Shown: positions 1 to 6,077 of the stretch, in pieces
Position numbering within the stretch: the first letter of the stretch is position 1
Layout: every line of letters begins with the position of its first letter
From: an uncultured Oscillospiraceae bacterium
GTDB lineage: Bacteria; Bacillota; Clostridia; Oscillospirales; Oscillospiraceae
Direction of reading: 5' to 3'
Assembly (NCBI GenBank): GCA_934636305.1
Contig: CAKUAM010000071.1
Coordinates: forward strand, 1-10,450
DNA length: 10,450 nt
Program-made: the position numbers and the translations under genes
Notes under the pieces: generated by a model
What the model saw: only the letters and a program-made list of their open reading frames with translations
What the model was told of the DNA's origin: nothing
The model's database searches: none

Positions 1-848
1 TGCTTGCTCTTGGCCTTGTTGGCGGCAAAGCGCGCGATAAAGGTCTGCAGCTCAGCAATCTTTTCTTCGTTGCGCTTGTTCTTGTTGCGGATCAGCTGCT
101 GGATCAGCTGCGAGGATTCGTACCAGAAATCGTAGTTGCCGACGTACATTTTGATCTTGCCGTAGTCAATATCCACGATATGCGTGCAGACGGTATTGAG
201 GAAATGGCGGTCGTGGCTGACAACAATGACAAGGCCAGTGTCCTCGTAGTCCAGAATAAAATCCTCCAGCCAGTTGATGGCCTCAATGTCAAGGTTATTG
301 GTCGGCTCGTCCAGCATGACAATATCAGGCTTGCCGAACAGCGCCTGCGCCAGAAGAACCTTGACCTTCCGTCGGGGATCAGTGTTGGCCATCAGGTCGC
401 CGTGCAGCTCAACCGGGATGCCCAGCCCCTGCAGGAGCCTGGAGGCGTCGGATTCTGCCTCCCAGCCGTCCATGTCGGCAAACTCAGCCTCAAGCTCACT
501 GGCCCGCATGCCGTCCTCCTCGGAAAAGTCCGGCTTTTCATACAGCGCGTCCTTTTCCTTCATCACGTCATACAGGTGCTGGTTGCCCATGATAACAGTG
601 TCAAGGACGGTGTAGGCGTCGTACTGGTTCTGATCCTGCTTCAGAACGGACATCCGCGCGCCGGGCTTGATGGAGATCTGACCGGAGGTCGATTCCAGCT
701 CGCCGGAAAGAATTTTCAGGAATGTGGATTTGCCGGCGCCGTTCGCACCGATGATGCCGTAGCAGTTGCCGGGAGTGAACTGCAGGTCCACCTGCTTGAA
801 CAGCACGGAGCCGCCAAACTGCATGGCAAGATTGGAAATCGTAATCAT
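1..848 (-). CDS. ABC-F family ATPase (YkpA/YbiT-like), 5' part only; gene runs off the left edge
   Basis: This is the first 282 residues of an ABC-F protein: a soluble ATPase with two ABC domains and no membrane part, a family that acts on the ribosome (translation rescue or antibiotic target protection). Seen: Walker A GANGAGKS at residues 34-41, Q-loop Q71, Walker B ending MLDEP with D180/E181, H-switch SHDRHF with H212, then the start of the inter-domain linker (FIARFAANKAKSK, about 270-282), typical of ABC-F. The second ABC domain is outside the window. The overall pattern (start MITISNLAMQFGG, KPDFSEEDG, NYDFWYESSQ) is close to what I remember of Bacillus YkpA, a housekeeping ABC-F rather than a dedicated resistance factor. 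The usual LSGGE signature of domain 1 is replaced by TDPRRKVKV (about 156-164). The ATG at 848 is preceded by GAGGT at 859-863 with a 10-nt spacer. The exact cellular role cannot be read from the sequence. Confidence 0.93.
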   Translation of the reverse strand, partial: MITISNLAMQFGGSVLFKQVDLQFTPGNCYGIIGANGAGKSTFLKILSGELESTSGQISIKPGARMSVLKQDQNQYDAYTVLDTVIMGNQHLYDVMKEKDALYEKPDFSEEDGMRASELEAEFADMDGWEAESDASRLLQGLGIPVELHGDLMANTDPRRKVKVLLAQALFGKPDIVMLDEPTNNLDIEAINWLEDFILDYEDTGLVIVVSHDRHFLNTVCTHIVDIDYGKIKMYVGNYDFWYESSQLIQQLIRNKNKRNEEKIAELQTFIARFAANKAKSK

Positions 849-882
849 GATAGATAAAACCTCGTTATTTATTTTGCACCCC

Positions 883-911
883 ATTATAGCATGGTTTTGC
901 GGTTTTGCATA
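883..911 (-). promoter_or_regulatory. Extended -10 promoter of the ABC-F gene
   Basis: On the minus strand a perfect -10 box TATAAT lies at 883-888, preceded by TGC (extended -10, TGnTATAAT). The -35 position at a 17-nt spacing reads TATGCA (906-911), a poor match, which fits an extended -10 promoter. Transcription would start near 876, giving a leader of about 28 nt with GAGGT as ribosome binding site. Confidence 0.65.
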
Positions 912-1021
912 GGCAAAAAAGCCATCCGAAAAGGAAAACGCTGATGTGTTTGGAGCAATCTGAATCGGACAGGTCTCGTCAGTAATTGTTATACCTGGGT
1001 ATGCCTCCGGCGGCGCGTCAG

Positions 1022-1094
1022 AAACGGCCACGCCAGAACGAGCCGTCGCAAACGATGTCTCTTACCCTCTGTGTCCGTTTCCTCCTTTCCAAAC
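1022..1094 (-). repeat. Interspersed structured repeat, copy 1 (inverted relative to copy 2 at 10389-10450)
   Basis: Read on the minus strand, 1030-1094 matches 10395-10450 of the plus strand: shared blocks include TTGGAAAGGA, GAAACGG, CACAGAGG, TAAGAGAC and GGCTCGTTCTG, with single substitutions between them. Copy 1 carries 9 nt more than copy 2 inside GAGAC...GGCTC. The element has internal symmetry: AAACGGCCAC (1022-1031) against GTGTCCGTTT (1071-1080) pairs at 9 of 10 positions, enclosing a second hairpin GAG-C-CGTCG / loop CAAA / CGATG-T-CTC. I see no convincing reading frame with a start in it, so it looks like a non-coding, possibly RNA-structured repeat. The family is not recognised by me. 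Confidence 0.7.
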
Positions 1095-1124
1095 CGCAAT
1101 CGCTAATGACGGGCGGCGCGTAGT

Positions 1125-1170
1125 CAGATTTAGCAGGGGAGTTGGTGCGATATAAGTGCTAACAAATCTG
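1125..1170. repeat. Imperfect inverted repeat in the 849-1367 intergenic region
   Basis: The left arm CAGATTTAGCA (1125-1135) pairs with TGCTAACAAATCTG (1157-1170) if three bases of the right arm bulge out. It lies directly beside repeat copy 1 and may belong to the same element. No gene is seen around it. Confidence 0.4.
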
Positions 1171-1231
1171 GTTGTTGCCTGAACACAGATGCAGAATGCA
1201 CGAACCGCGTCCTAAGCGCCCCTTTTCTCCC

Positions 1232-1265
1232 CCTCATCTTTTCCGGCAAAACGGAAAAGATGAGG
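1232..1265. repeat. 14-bp perfect hairpin, loop of 6, without a T tract
   Basis: CCTCATCTTTTCCG (1232-1245) and CGGAAAAGATGAGG (1252-1265) are perfect complements around the loop GCAAAA. Neither strand shows a run of T after the stem, so it is not a typical intrinsic terminator. It sits between repeat copy 1 and the transporter operon terminator. Function unknown. Confidence 0.5.
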
Positions 1266-1325
1266 CCGCCGGAGGCTTATCGGAAATGCCCTCGACGGGA
1301 GGGAACGCCGCCATCCGGTAAACTG

Positions 1326-1361
1326 AAACCGCGCACTGCAGGAATTTGCAGTGCGCGGTTT
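1326..1361 (-). terminator. Rho-independent terminator of the nucleoside ABC operon
   Basis: A 15-bp perfect stem, AAACCGCGCACTGCA (1326-1340) and its complement (1347-1361) around the loop GGAATT, starts 6 nt beyond the TAA of the last permease (stop at 1368-1370). On the minus strand the stem ends in GGTTT followed by CAGTTT, a short, interrupted T tract. The position makes a terminator the best reading. Confidence 0.75.
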
Positions 1362-1367
1362 GTGAGT

Positions 1368-2399
1368 TTATCGTTCTTCTCGGAAGTATGGTACGCCGAG
1401 CGACTGCGGCGGCTGATCCTCCTTTTTCTTGCGCATGGAAACCATGAGCAGCACGAGAATGGTGACAACGTAGGGGAGCATCTTGAACAGCTCCAGCGTG
1501 CTTCTGGACAGGCCAGGGATATAGTTATATGCCCAGTAGAGAACGCCGAACAGATACGAGCCCCAGACGGCGCGCAGCGGCTTCCACGTTGCGAAAATAA
1601 CAAGTGCAACAGCCAGCCAGCCAAGCGCCTCAATGGTGCCCTGGTTCTCCCAGGTGCCCTTGATGTAGTTCATGACATAGTAGGTGCCGCCAAGGCCGGA
1701 GATACCGGCGCCGATGCAGGTGGCAAGATACTTGTATTTCGTGACATTGATGCCGGCAGCGTCAGCCGTTGCGGTATTCTCGCCGATGGCGCGCAGGCTC
1801 AGGCCCGTGCGGGTCTTGGAGAGGAAGAACCAGATGGCGACAGCCAGAATGATTGCCACATACGTCAAAAAGCCGTAGGAGAACAGCAGTGTGCCGAGGC
1901 GGAGCTTGCCGGTGAAGCTGTCAAAGAATGTTACGAGCGACGAGGAATAGGCCCGGAAGGTCTGAGAGGTCACATTGACAGAGACCTGGCCGACGCCGCC
2001 GGCCAGCTTATTGAGGCTGCCGCCGAAGAAGTTGCCGACACCGGAGCCGAGAATGGTGAGCGTGAGGCCGGTGACATTCTGGTTGGTGCGCAGCGAAATG
2101 GTCAGGAAACTGTAGATGAGGCCGCCAAACGCAGAGGCAAGGAAGGAGGCGACGAGGCACATGATGACGCACAGCGCGGCATTCGGCGCAATGCCGGCAT
2201 TCACGCAGTAGATATTCTCATACATGAACGTGGAGACCAGACCGGCAATGCCGCCGAAATACATAATACCCGGTACGCCGAGGTTCAGGTTGCCTGATTT
2301 CTCGGTGATGATTTCACCGAGCGCGCCGAACATAATGACCGTACCGAATACGATGGCCGAATGCAGCAGGTCAGGGAATTTCAGCAAAAAATCTAACAT
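1368..2399 (-). CDS. Nucleoside-type ABC transporter permease (BPD_transp_2, NupQ/YufQ-like)
   Basis: A 343-residue, strongly hydrophobic inner-membrane protein, second permease of an importer of the BMP/nucleoside class. Seen: about eight to ten hydrophobic segments; the conserved GEIITEKSGNLNLGVPG stretch (about 28-44), NQNVTGLTLTILG (106-118) and the cytoplasmic loop GENTATADAAGI (206-217) followed by GISGLGG (232-238). These match BPD_transp_2 (PF02653) permeases of the NupQ type, which pair with a NupP-type partner. The start is well defined: the stop codon of the upstream permease overlaps a strong GGAGGG that sits 6 nt before this ATG, so the two are translationally coupled. It ends with a charged KKKEDQPP tail and is followed by a terminator. 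Substrate (nucleosides most likely) is inferred from family only. Confidence 0.92.
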   Translation of the reverse strand: MLDFLLKFPDLLHSAIVFGTVIMFGALGEIITEKSGNLNLGVPGIMYFGGIAGLVSTFMYENIYCVNAGIAPNAALCVIMCLVASFLASAFGGLIYSFLTISLRTNQNVTGLTLTILGSGVGNFFGGSLNKLAGGVGQVSVNVTSQTFRAYSSSLVTFFDSFTGKLRLGTLLFSYGFLTYVAIILAVAIWFFLSKTRTGLSLRAIGENTATADAAGINVTKYKYLATCIGAGISGLGGTYYVMNYIKGTWENQGTIEALGWLAVALVIFATWKPLRAVWGSYLFGVLYWAYNYIPGLSRSTLELFKMLPYVVTILVLLMVSMRKKKEDQPPQSLGVPYFREER

Positions 2400-2411
2400 G
2401 TTCAGCCCTCC

Positions 2412-3497
2412 TTACTTGTTCTTGGTACCGGTTTTCACCTGATAATTGATGAAAAACTCACTGCCGAGGATGAAAAACAGAATGACGCCGGAGATGATCT
2501 GCGAGACGTATTCGTTCAGACCGAAATCAGAAGCGATCTGCACAGCGCCCTTATCGAGGAAGGCCAGCAGTGCGGAAATCAGGATCATGATAAAGGGATT
2601 CATCTTTGCAAGCCATGCGACGATGATTGCGGTGAAGCCGCGGCCGCCGGCAGTCGTTGTGGAGAGCGTGTGCGACACAGCGGAGACAGCGAGGAACCCG
2701 GCAAAGCCGCACAGCGCGCCCGACAGGGCCATGGTACGCACATAGATGTGCGGCACGCGGATGCCGGCATAGCGCGCGGTGTTTTCGGAGTCGCCGACGA
2801 CGGCAATCTCATAGCCGTGCTTTGTGTAGCGCAGATAGAGGTAAACGAGCGTGGCCAGCACGAGCACGATGATGACGGTCCACATGAAATCCTTGTTGTA
2901 GCCCTCGGAGAACATGTTGCCGATCCAGCCGATATTCTTGACATCACCCTTGGCGTTGATGGTGCCGATGGAGTTCGATCCCGGAGGATTTTCCCACTTG
3001 GAGACCGCAAAGGAGGTCAGCTGAATGGCGATATAGTTCATCATCAGTGTGAACAGCGTCTCGTTGGTGTTCCACTTGGCCTTGAAGAAACCGGGGATCA
3101 CGCCCCAGATACCGCCGGCGATGATTGCGCTGACAATCATGCACAAAAACAGAAGAACAAGGTTCATCTTGCCGGCGAAGTTGATCATCCAGAACGCTGT
3201 GGCGATACCGCCGACAAGCATCTGGCCTTCTGCGCCGACGTTCCAGAAGCGCATCTTGAACGCCGGGGCAAGGCCGATGGCAATACAGGTCAGGATCATG
3301 CAGTCACGGATGGTGAACCACATGCGCTTGGATGTGCCGAACGCGCCGGATGCCAGCGAAACATAGACCTTCAGGGGGTTCATTTTGACAATTGCGTAGA
3401 TGATAATACCATCGACGATCAGTGCCAGCAAAATGGCAATGGCGCGGATGGACCACGCTTTGCTTTTGGAAATAGTGTCTCGTTTGGAGATATGCAT
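2412..3497 (-). CDS. Nucleoside-type ABC transporter permease (BPD_transp_2, NupP/YufP-like)
   Basis: A 361-residue polytopic membrane protein, first permease of the same importer. Seen: a hydrophobic segment at about 17-38; FWNVGAEGQMLVGG (84-97), a hallmark of this permease type; the loop NTNETLFTLMMNYIA (143-157); AGIR at 244-247 and GRGFTAI at 285-291 in the cytoplasmic and pore-lining parts of PF02653. Length and motif order fit NupP. The ATG lies only 6 nt after the ATPase stop codon. Its ribosome binding site is weak (AAGG directly before the start, GGGGG about 10 nt upstream), so it probably depends on translation of the upstream gene. The downstream permease starts 12 nt after its stop. 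The specific nucleoside or purine substrate cannot be decided from sequence. Confidence 0.92.
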   Translation of the reverse strand: MHISKRDTISKSKAWSIRAIAILLALIVDGIIIYAIVKMNPLKVYVSLASGAFGTSKRMWFTIRDCMILTCIAIGLAPAFKMRFWNVGAEGQMLVGGIATAFWMINFAGKMNLVLLFLCMIVSAIIAGGIWGVIPGFFKAKWNTNETLFTLMMNYIAIQLTSFAVSKWENPPGSNSIGTINAKGDVKNIGWIGNMFSEGYNKDFMWTVIIVLVLATLVYLYLRYTKHGYEIAVVGDSENTARYAGIRVPHIYVRTMALSGALCGFAGFLAVSAVSHTLSTTTAGGRGFTAIIVAWLAKMNPFIMILISALLAFLDKGAVQIASDFGLNEYVSQIISGVILFFILGSEFFINYQVKTGTKNK

Positions 3498-3503
3498 GCC
3501 TTA

Positions 3504-5027
3504 TTAACCCCCAATCTTAGTCATCATCAGGCCGACGGCGTCCTTGGTGGTGGTGCGGCCGTCGACAATGCCGGAAACCTTGCCGCCGCAAAGCACGAGA
3601 ATGCGGTCGCAGAGCTCCAGAAGAACGTCCAGATCTTCGCCGACGTAAATGACGGCGACACCCTTCATCTTCTGCTCGGTGAGCAGGTTATAGATGACGT
3701 AGGATGTATTGATATCCAGACCGCGCACGGCGTAGGCGGACATGAGAACGGCAGGATTCTGGGCAATCTCCCGGCCGACCAGCACCTTCTGCACGTTGCC
3801 GCCGGACAGGCGGCGGATCGGCGTGCGGCCGATATCGGGGGTGACGACCTCCAGATCGTCGACAATTCTCTGCGACAGCTCCCGCGGGTATTTGCGGTCG
3901 GTAAGCGGGCCCTTGCCGCGGCGGTAGGTGCGGAGCATGATGTTCTGGATGATGTTCATGCCGCCGACAAGGCCCATGCCGAACCGGTCTTCCGGCACGA
4001 ACGACAATAGCACGCCCTTGCGGATGATATCAAGCGGGTCCATCCCGTTGAGCAGACATTCACTGCCGTCAGGGTTTACGTATGTAATTTTGCTTCCGGC
4101 CTCCAGCTTCTGCAGGCCGCTGATGGACTCGAGCAGCTCTCTCTGGCCGGAGCCGGCGATGCCGGCAATGCCGAGAATTTCGCCGCCCATGGCAGTGAAA
4201 TTCACATCGTCGAGCATCTTGACGCCTTCCTTGTTCTTGACGGTCAGGTGTTCAACCTTCAGCCGCGGCATCTGATTTTCGTTGATTGGACGGTCAATGT
4301 TCAGCGATACGGCGCGGCCAACCATCATGTCGGTCAGAGACTGCTGCGACGCGGTGGCAGTGTCGGTGTCGCCAATGTATTCGCCCTTGCGCAGAACAGC
4401 CACGCGATCGGACACGGCGAGCACCTCATGCAGCTTGTGCGTGATGATGATGATCGCCTTGCCATCCTTTTTCATGTTGCGCATGACGGTAAAGAGCTTT
4501 TCCGTCTCCTGCGGCGTCAGCACGGCGGTCGGCTCGTCGAGGATGAGGATATCCGCGCCGCGGTAAAGCACCTTGACGATCTCGACGGTCTGCTTCTGCG
4601 AGACAGACATCTCGTAGATTTTCTGGTTGGGGTCAATCTCAAAGCCGTAGCGGTCGGCAATCTCGCGCACCGCCTTGCTGACGGCGGCTTTGTCCATCTT
4701 GCCCTTCTCTCCGGGCAGGCCGAGCACGATATTCTCTGCGGCTGTGAACACGTCGACAAGCTTGAAATGCTGGTGGATCATGCCGATGCGCAGGTCGAAC
4801 GCGTCCTTCGGGGAGCGGATCTCGACCTCTTTGCCATCGACAAAGATCTGGCCCTCGTCCGGATAGTAGATGCCGGAGAGCATGTTCATAAGCGTCGTTT
4901 TGCCGCTGCCGTTTTCACCGAGCAGAGACAAAATCTCACCCTTGTGAAGCTCCAGACTGATCGATTTGTTTGCGACGACCTGTCCGAAGCGCTTGGTAAT
5001 GTTTCTCAGTTCGATTGCGTTTGCCAA
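3504..5027 (-). CDS. Nucleoside-type ABC transporter ATP-binding protein with two ABC domains (NupO/YufO-like)
   Basis: A 507-residue cytoplasmic ATPase energising the two downstream permeases; two fused NBDs as in RbsA/MglA and NupO. NBD1: Walker A GENGSGKTT (37-45), Q-loop HQHF (85-88), signature-like MSVSQKQ (140-146), Walker B ILDEP (D164, E165), H-loop H197. NBD2: Walker A-like GIAGSGQ (289-295) lacking the lysine, a canonical LSGGN signature (407-411), and MSAYAVRGLD (429-438) where Walker B DEPT would be, with no H-loop histidine (YVGEDL). So one composite site should hydrolyse ATP, as is common in this family. Start choice: an in-frame ATG at 5036 abuts AAAGG with no spacer, while TTG at 5027 has AAAGGA 8 nt upstream and gives the natural N-terminus MANAIEL; I prefer TTG (the ATG would add 3 residues). 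First gene of the operon; no BMP-type binding lipoprotein is adjacent. Confidence 0.9.
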   Translation of the reverse strand: MANAIELRNITKRFGQVVANKSISLELHKGEILSLLGENGSGKTTLMNMLSGIYYPDEGQIFVDGKEVEIRSPKDAFDLRIGMIHQHFKLVDVFTAAENIVLGLPGEKGKMDKAAVSKAVREIADRYGFEIDPNQKIYEMSVSQKQTVEIVKVLYRGADILILDEPTAVLTPQETEKLFTVMRNMKKDGKAIIIITHKLHEVLAVSDRVAVLRKGEYIGDTDTATASQQSLTDMMVGRAVSLNIDRPINENQMPRLKVEHLTVKNKEGVKMLDDVNFTAMGGEILGIAGIAGSGQRELLESISGLQKLEAGSKITYVNPDGSECLLNGMDPLDIIRKGVLLSFVPEDRFGMGLVGGMNIIQNIMLRTYRRGKGPLTDRKYPRELSQRIVDDLEVVTPDIGRTPIRRLSGGNVQKVLVGREIAQNPAVLMSAYAVRGLDINTSYVIYNLLTEQKMKGVAVIYVGEDLDVLLELCDRILVLCGGKVSGIVDGRTTTKDAVGLMMTKIGG

Positions 5028-5057
5028 GCAAGTCATCCTTTCTGTCTTGGAATTCGC

Positions 5058-5094
5058 TCCGCCTCTGCTGCAAATGCGGTGCAGAGCCGGCGGA
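5058..5094 (-). promoter_or_regulatory. Hairpin in the 5' leader of the nucleoside ABC operon
   Basis: Within the roughly 120-nt leader, TCCGC/GCGGA (5 bp) continues into CTCTGC/GCAGAG (6 bp) with a 3-nt bulge on one side and a 12-nt loop. It ends about 20 nt before the AAAGG ribosome binding site. It has no T tract and I do not recognise a riboswitch class (no purine-aptamer core seen). A regulatory role is only inferred from its position. Confidence 0.45.
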
Positions 5095-5157
5095 AAGCCT
5101 GTCTCTCAACGATGAACGAAATTGAAAAACAGGGAATCTCAGTTAAAAACCAAATTC

Positions 5158-5186
5158 ATTTTAGCATTTTATGAACACAATGTAAA
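5158..5186 (-). promoter_or_regulatory. Sigma-A type promoter of the nucleoside ABC operon
   Basis: On the minus strand -35 TTTACA (5181-5186), a spacer of exactly 17 nt and -10 TAAAAT (5158-5163), preceded by TGC as an extended -10. Upstream (5187-5235) lie long T-rich runs on the minus strand that resemble an UP element. Transcription should start near 5151, giving a leader of about 120 nt before the ATPase gene. Confidence 0.75.
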
Positions 5187-5290
5187 TACGCATTCAGAAA
5201 AAAATACAAAAAAATATAGACGACCAAACAGTTTTTTAGGCACGATGCAAAAGTTTTATCCGTCCATGGCGTACAGGCCGCAAAACTGTC

Positions 5291-5335
5291 ATGATGCTCA
5301 GCGGCGCGTCGGAAGCGACCTGCGCTGAACATGAT
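5291..5335. repeat. Imperfect long hairpin between the two minus-strand operons
   Basis: ATGATGCTCAGCG (5291-5303) pairs with CGCTGAACATGAT (5323-5335) at 11 of 13 positions, and the centre holds GTCG-GAAG-CGAC (5308-5319). It lies in the 5216-5473 stretch, which has no credible gene. The internal sequence GCGGCGCGTC-GAA-CG-CC also resembles the outer flank of repeat copy 1 (about 1010-1029). Confidence 0.4.
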
Positions 5336-5344
5336 ATCTCTGAA

Positions 5345-5384
5345 AATCCGTACTGCCAACAAAATTTGCTATGCAGTACGGATT
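5345..5384 (-). terminator. 12-bp hairpin, possible second terminator or insulator behind khpA
   Basis: AATCCGTACTGC (5345-5356) and GCAGTACGGATT (5373-5384) are perfect complements around a 16-nt loop. On the minus strand the stem runs into GGATTTTCAG, a short T run of four. It is about 90 nt beyond the main khpA terminator, so it could stop read-through into the transporter operon. The short T run and large loop keep confidence low. Confidence 0.35.
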
Positions 5385-5473
5385 CGCATTGGTCTGTCAG
5401 GCAGTGGCCTCTTTGAAGCCAGGTGTCGGGGGCATATCGGCTGCCCAAAAAAGCGGAATTGCCCGGATAGTCG

Positions 5474-5507
5474 AAACGCCCCCGCAGCAGCTGCTGCGGG
5501 GGCGTTT
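5474..5507 (-). terminator. Terminator of the ylxM-ffh-rpsP-khpA operon
   Basis: A 34-bp perfect palindrome, arms AAACGCCCCCGCAGCAG and its complement with no spacer (in practice a loop of about 4), begins 9 nt beyond the khpA stop codon. On the minus strand the GC-rich stem ends in GCGTTT then CGAC, so the T tract is short, but stem strength and position support an intrinsic terminator. Because the stem is symmetrical it also ends in GTTT on the plus strand. Confidence 0.8.
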
Positions 5508-5516
5508 GTGCTGATT

Positions 5517-5744
5517 TCAGTCGACGATCTCAACGCTGACCTTCTGGCCGGTGCGCTGGGCAACGGACTTGATGATCGTGCGGATTTCCTTGGCGATACG
5601 GCCCTGGCGGCCGATCAGCTTCCCCATGTCCTCCGGCGCAACGCGCAGCTCAAGAACGGTGGTTTCGCCCTCTACCTCAGTAACCGTGACACTGTCGGGA
5701 TTGTCGACGAGGCTTTTTGCCATATACAGCAAAAGATCCTTCAT
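5517..5744 (-). CDS. khpA: KH-domain RNA-binding protein KhpA (YlqC)
   Basis: A 75-residue single KH domain protein, the full usual length of the family. Seen: the RNA-binding GXXG loop as G45-R-Q-G48 inside GKLIGRQGRIAK (41-52), then the helix EIRTIIKS. In Firmicutes KhpA binds RNA, often with KhpB, and influences cell division and envelope processes; that role is family knowledge. The start is supported by AGGAG 7 nt before the ATG. It follows rpsP by 15 nt, the conserved order in this phylum. Here a terminator follows directly, whereas in many relatives rimM, trmD and rplS come next in the operon; those are not in the window. Confidence 0.95.
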   Translation of the reverse strand: MKDLLLYMAKSLVDNPDSVTVTEVEGETTVLELRVAPEDMGKLIGRQGRIAKEIRTIIKSVAQRTGQKVSVEIVD

Positions 5745-5759
5745 GTCGATACTCCTAAA

Positions 5760-5999
5760 TTACAGGACGTTTGCCTTTTTCAGAAGACCGCGGACGGTGT
5801 CGCTGGGCTGTGCACCGTTCTTGATCCACTGCTTTGCCTTCTCTGCGTCGACAGTGATGGCGTTGGCCTCGTTCTTCGGATCATAGGTGCCGATTTCTTC
5901 GATGCAGCGGCCGTCGCGCGGGAAACGGGAATCAGCGACGACGATACGGTAAAACGGCTCCTTCTTGGCGCCCATTCTTCTGAGTCTGATCTTAACCAT
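5760..5999 (-). CDS. rpsP: 30S ribosomal protein bS16
   Basis: A 79-residue protein, normal length for bS16. Seen: the family's N-terminal [20 protein letters not shown] and the following [20 protein letters not shown] block, then [20 protein letters not shown], a nearly invariant stretch. bS16 binds 16S rRNA and is needed for 30S assembly. A strong GGAGG lies 9 nt before the ATG. It is separated from ffh by 78 nt with no clear promoter or terminator, so it is probably co-transcribed with ffh; khpA follows after 15 nt. Confidence 0.98.
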   Translation of the reverse strand: MVKIRLRRMGAKKEPFYRIVVADSRFPRDGRCIEEIGTYDPKNEANAITVDAEKAKQWIKNGAQPSDTVRGLLKKANVL

Positions 6000-6077
6000 G
6001 GTTGTTTTCCTCCAAAATTCAATTAGAAAATTTCTTATCTCGTAAAGCTATATCAAATTAGCTGAAACGACGTGTGA

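Noticed and set aside
1022..1094. A short peptide gene inside repeat copy 1
   Set aside because: The minus strand has an SD-like AAGGAGG and is open for about 30 codons, but there is no start codon at a sensible distance, and the differences between the copies do not favour silent positions.
1022..1094. CRISPR array or tandem repeat
   Set aside because: The repeat occurs as two distant inverted copies, not as regularly spaced direct repeats, and no cas-like gene is present.
2670..4010. 446-codon plus-strand open frame across the permease and ATPase genes
   Set aside because: It spans two clear minus-strand genes and their junction, and its His/Asp/Gly-rich translation resembles no family. 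Similar shadows at 1260-2297 and 4248-5174 were rejected for the same reason.
3504..5027. Mutational decay of the second ABC domain of the transporter ATPase
   Set aside because: Loss of the Walker A lysine, DE pair and H-loop histidine in domain 2 with a retained LSGG signature is common for RbsA/NupO-type double-NBD proteins; the frame is intact and the operon tightly organised.
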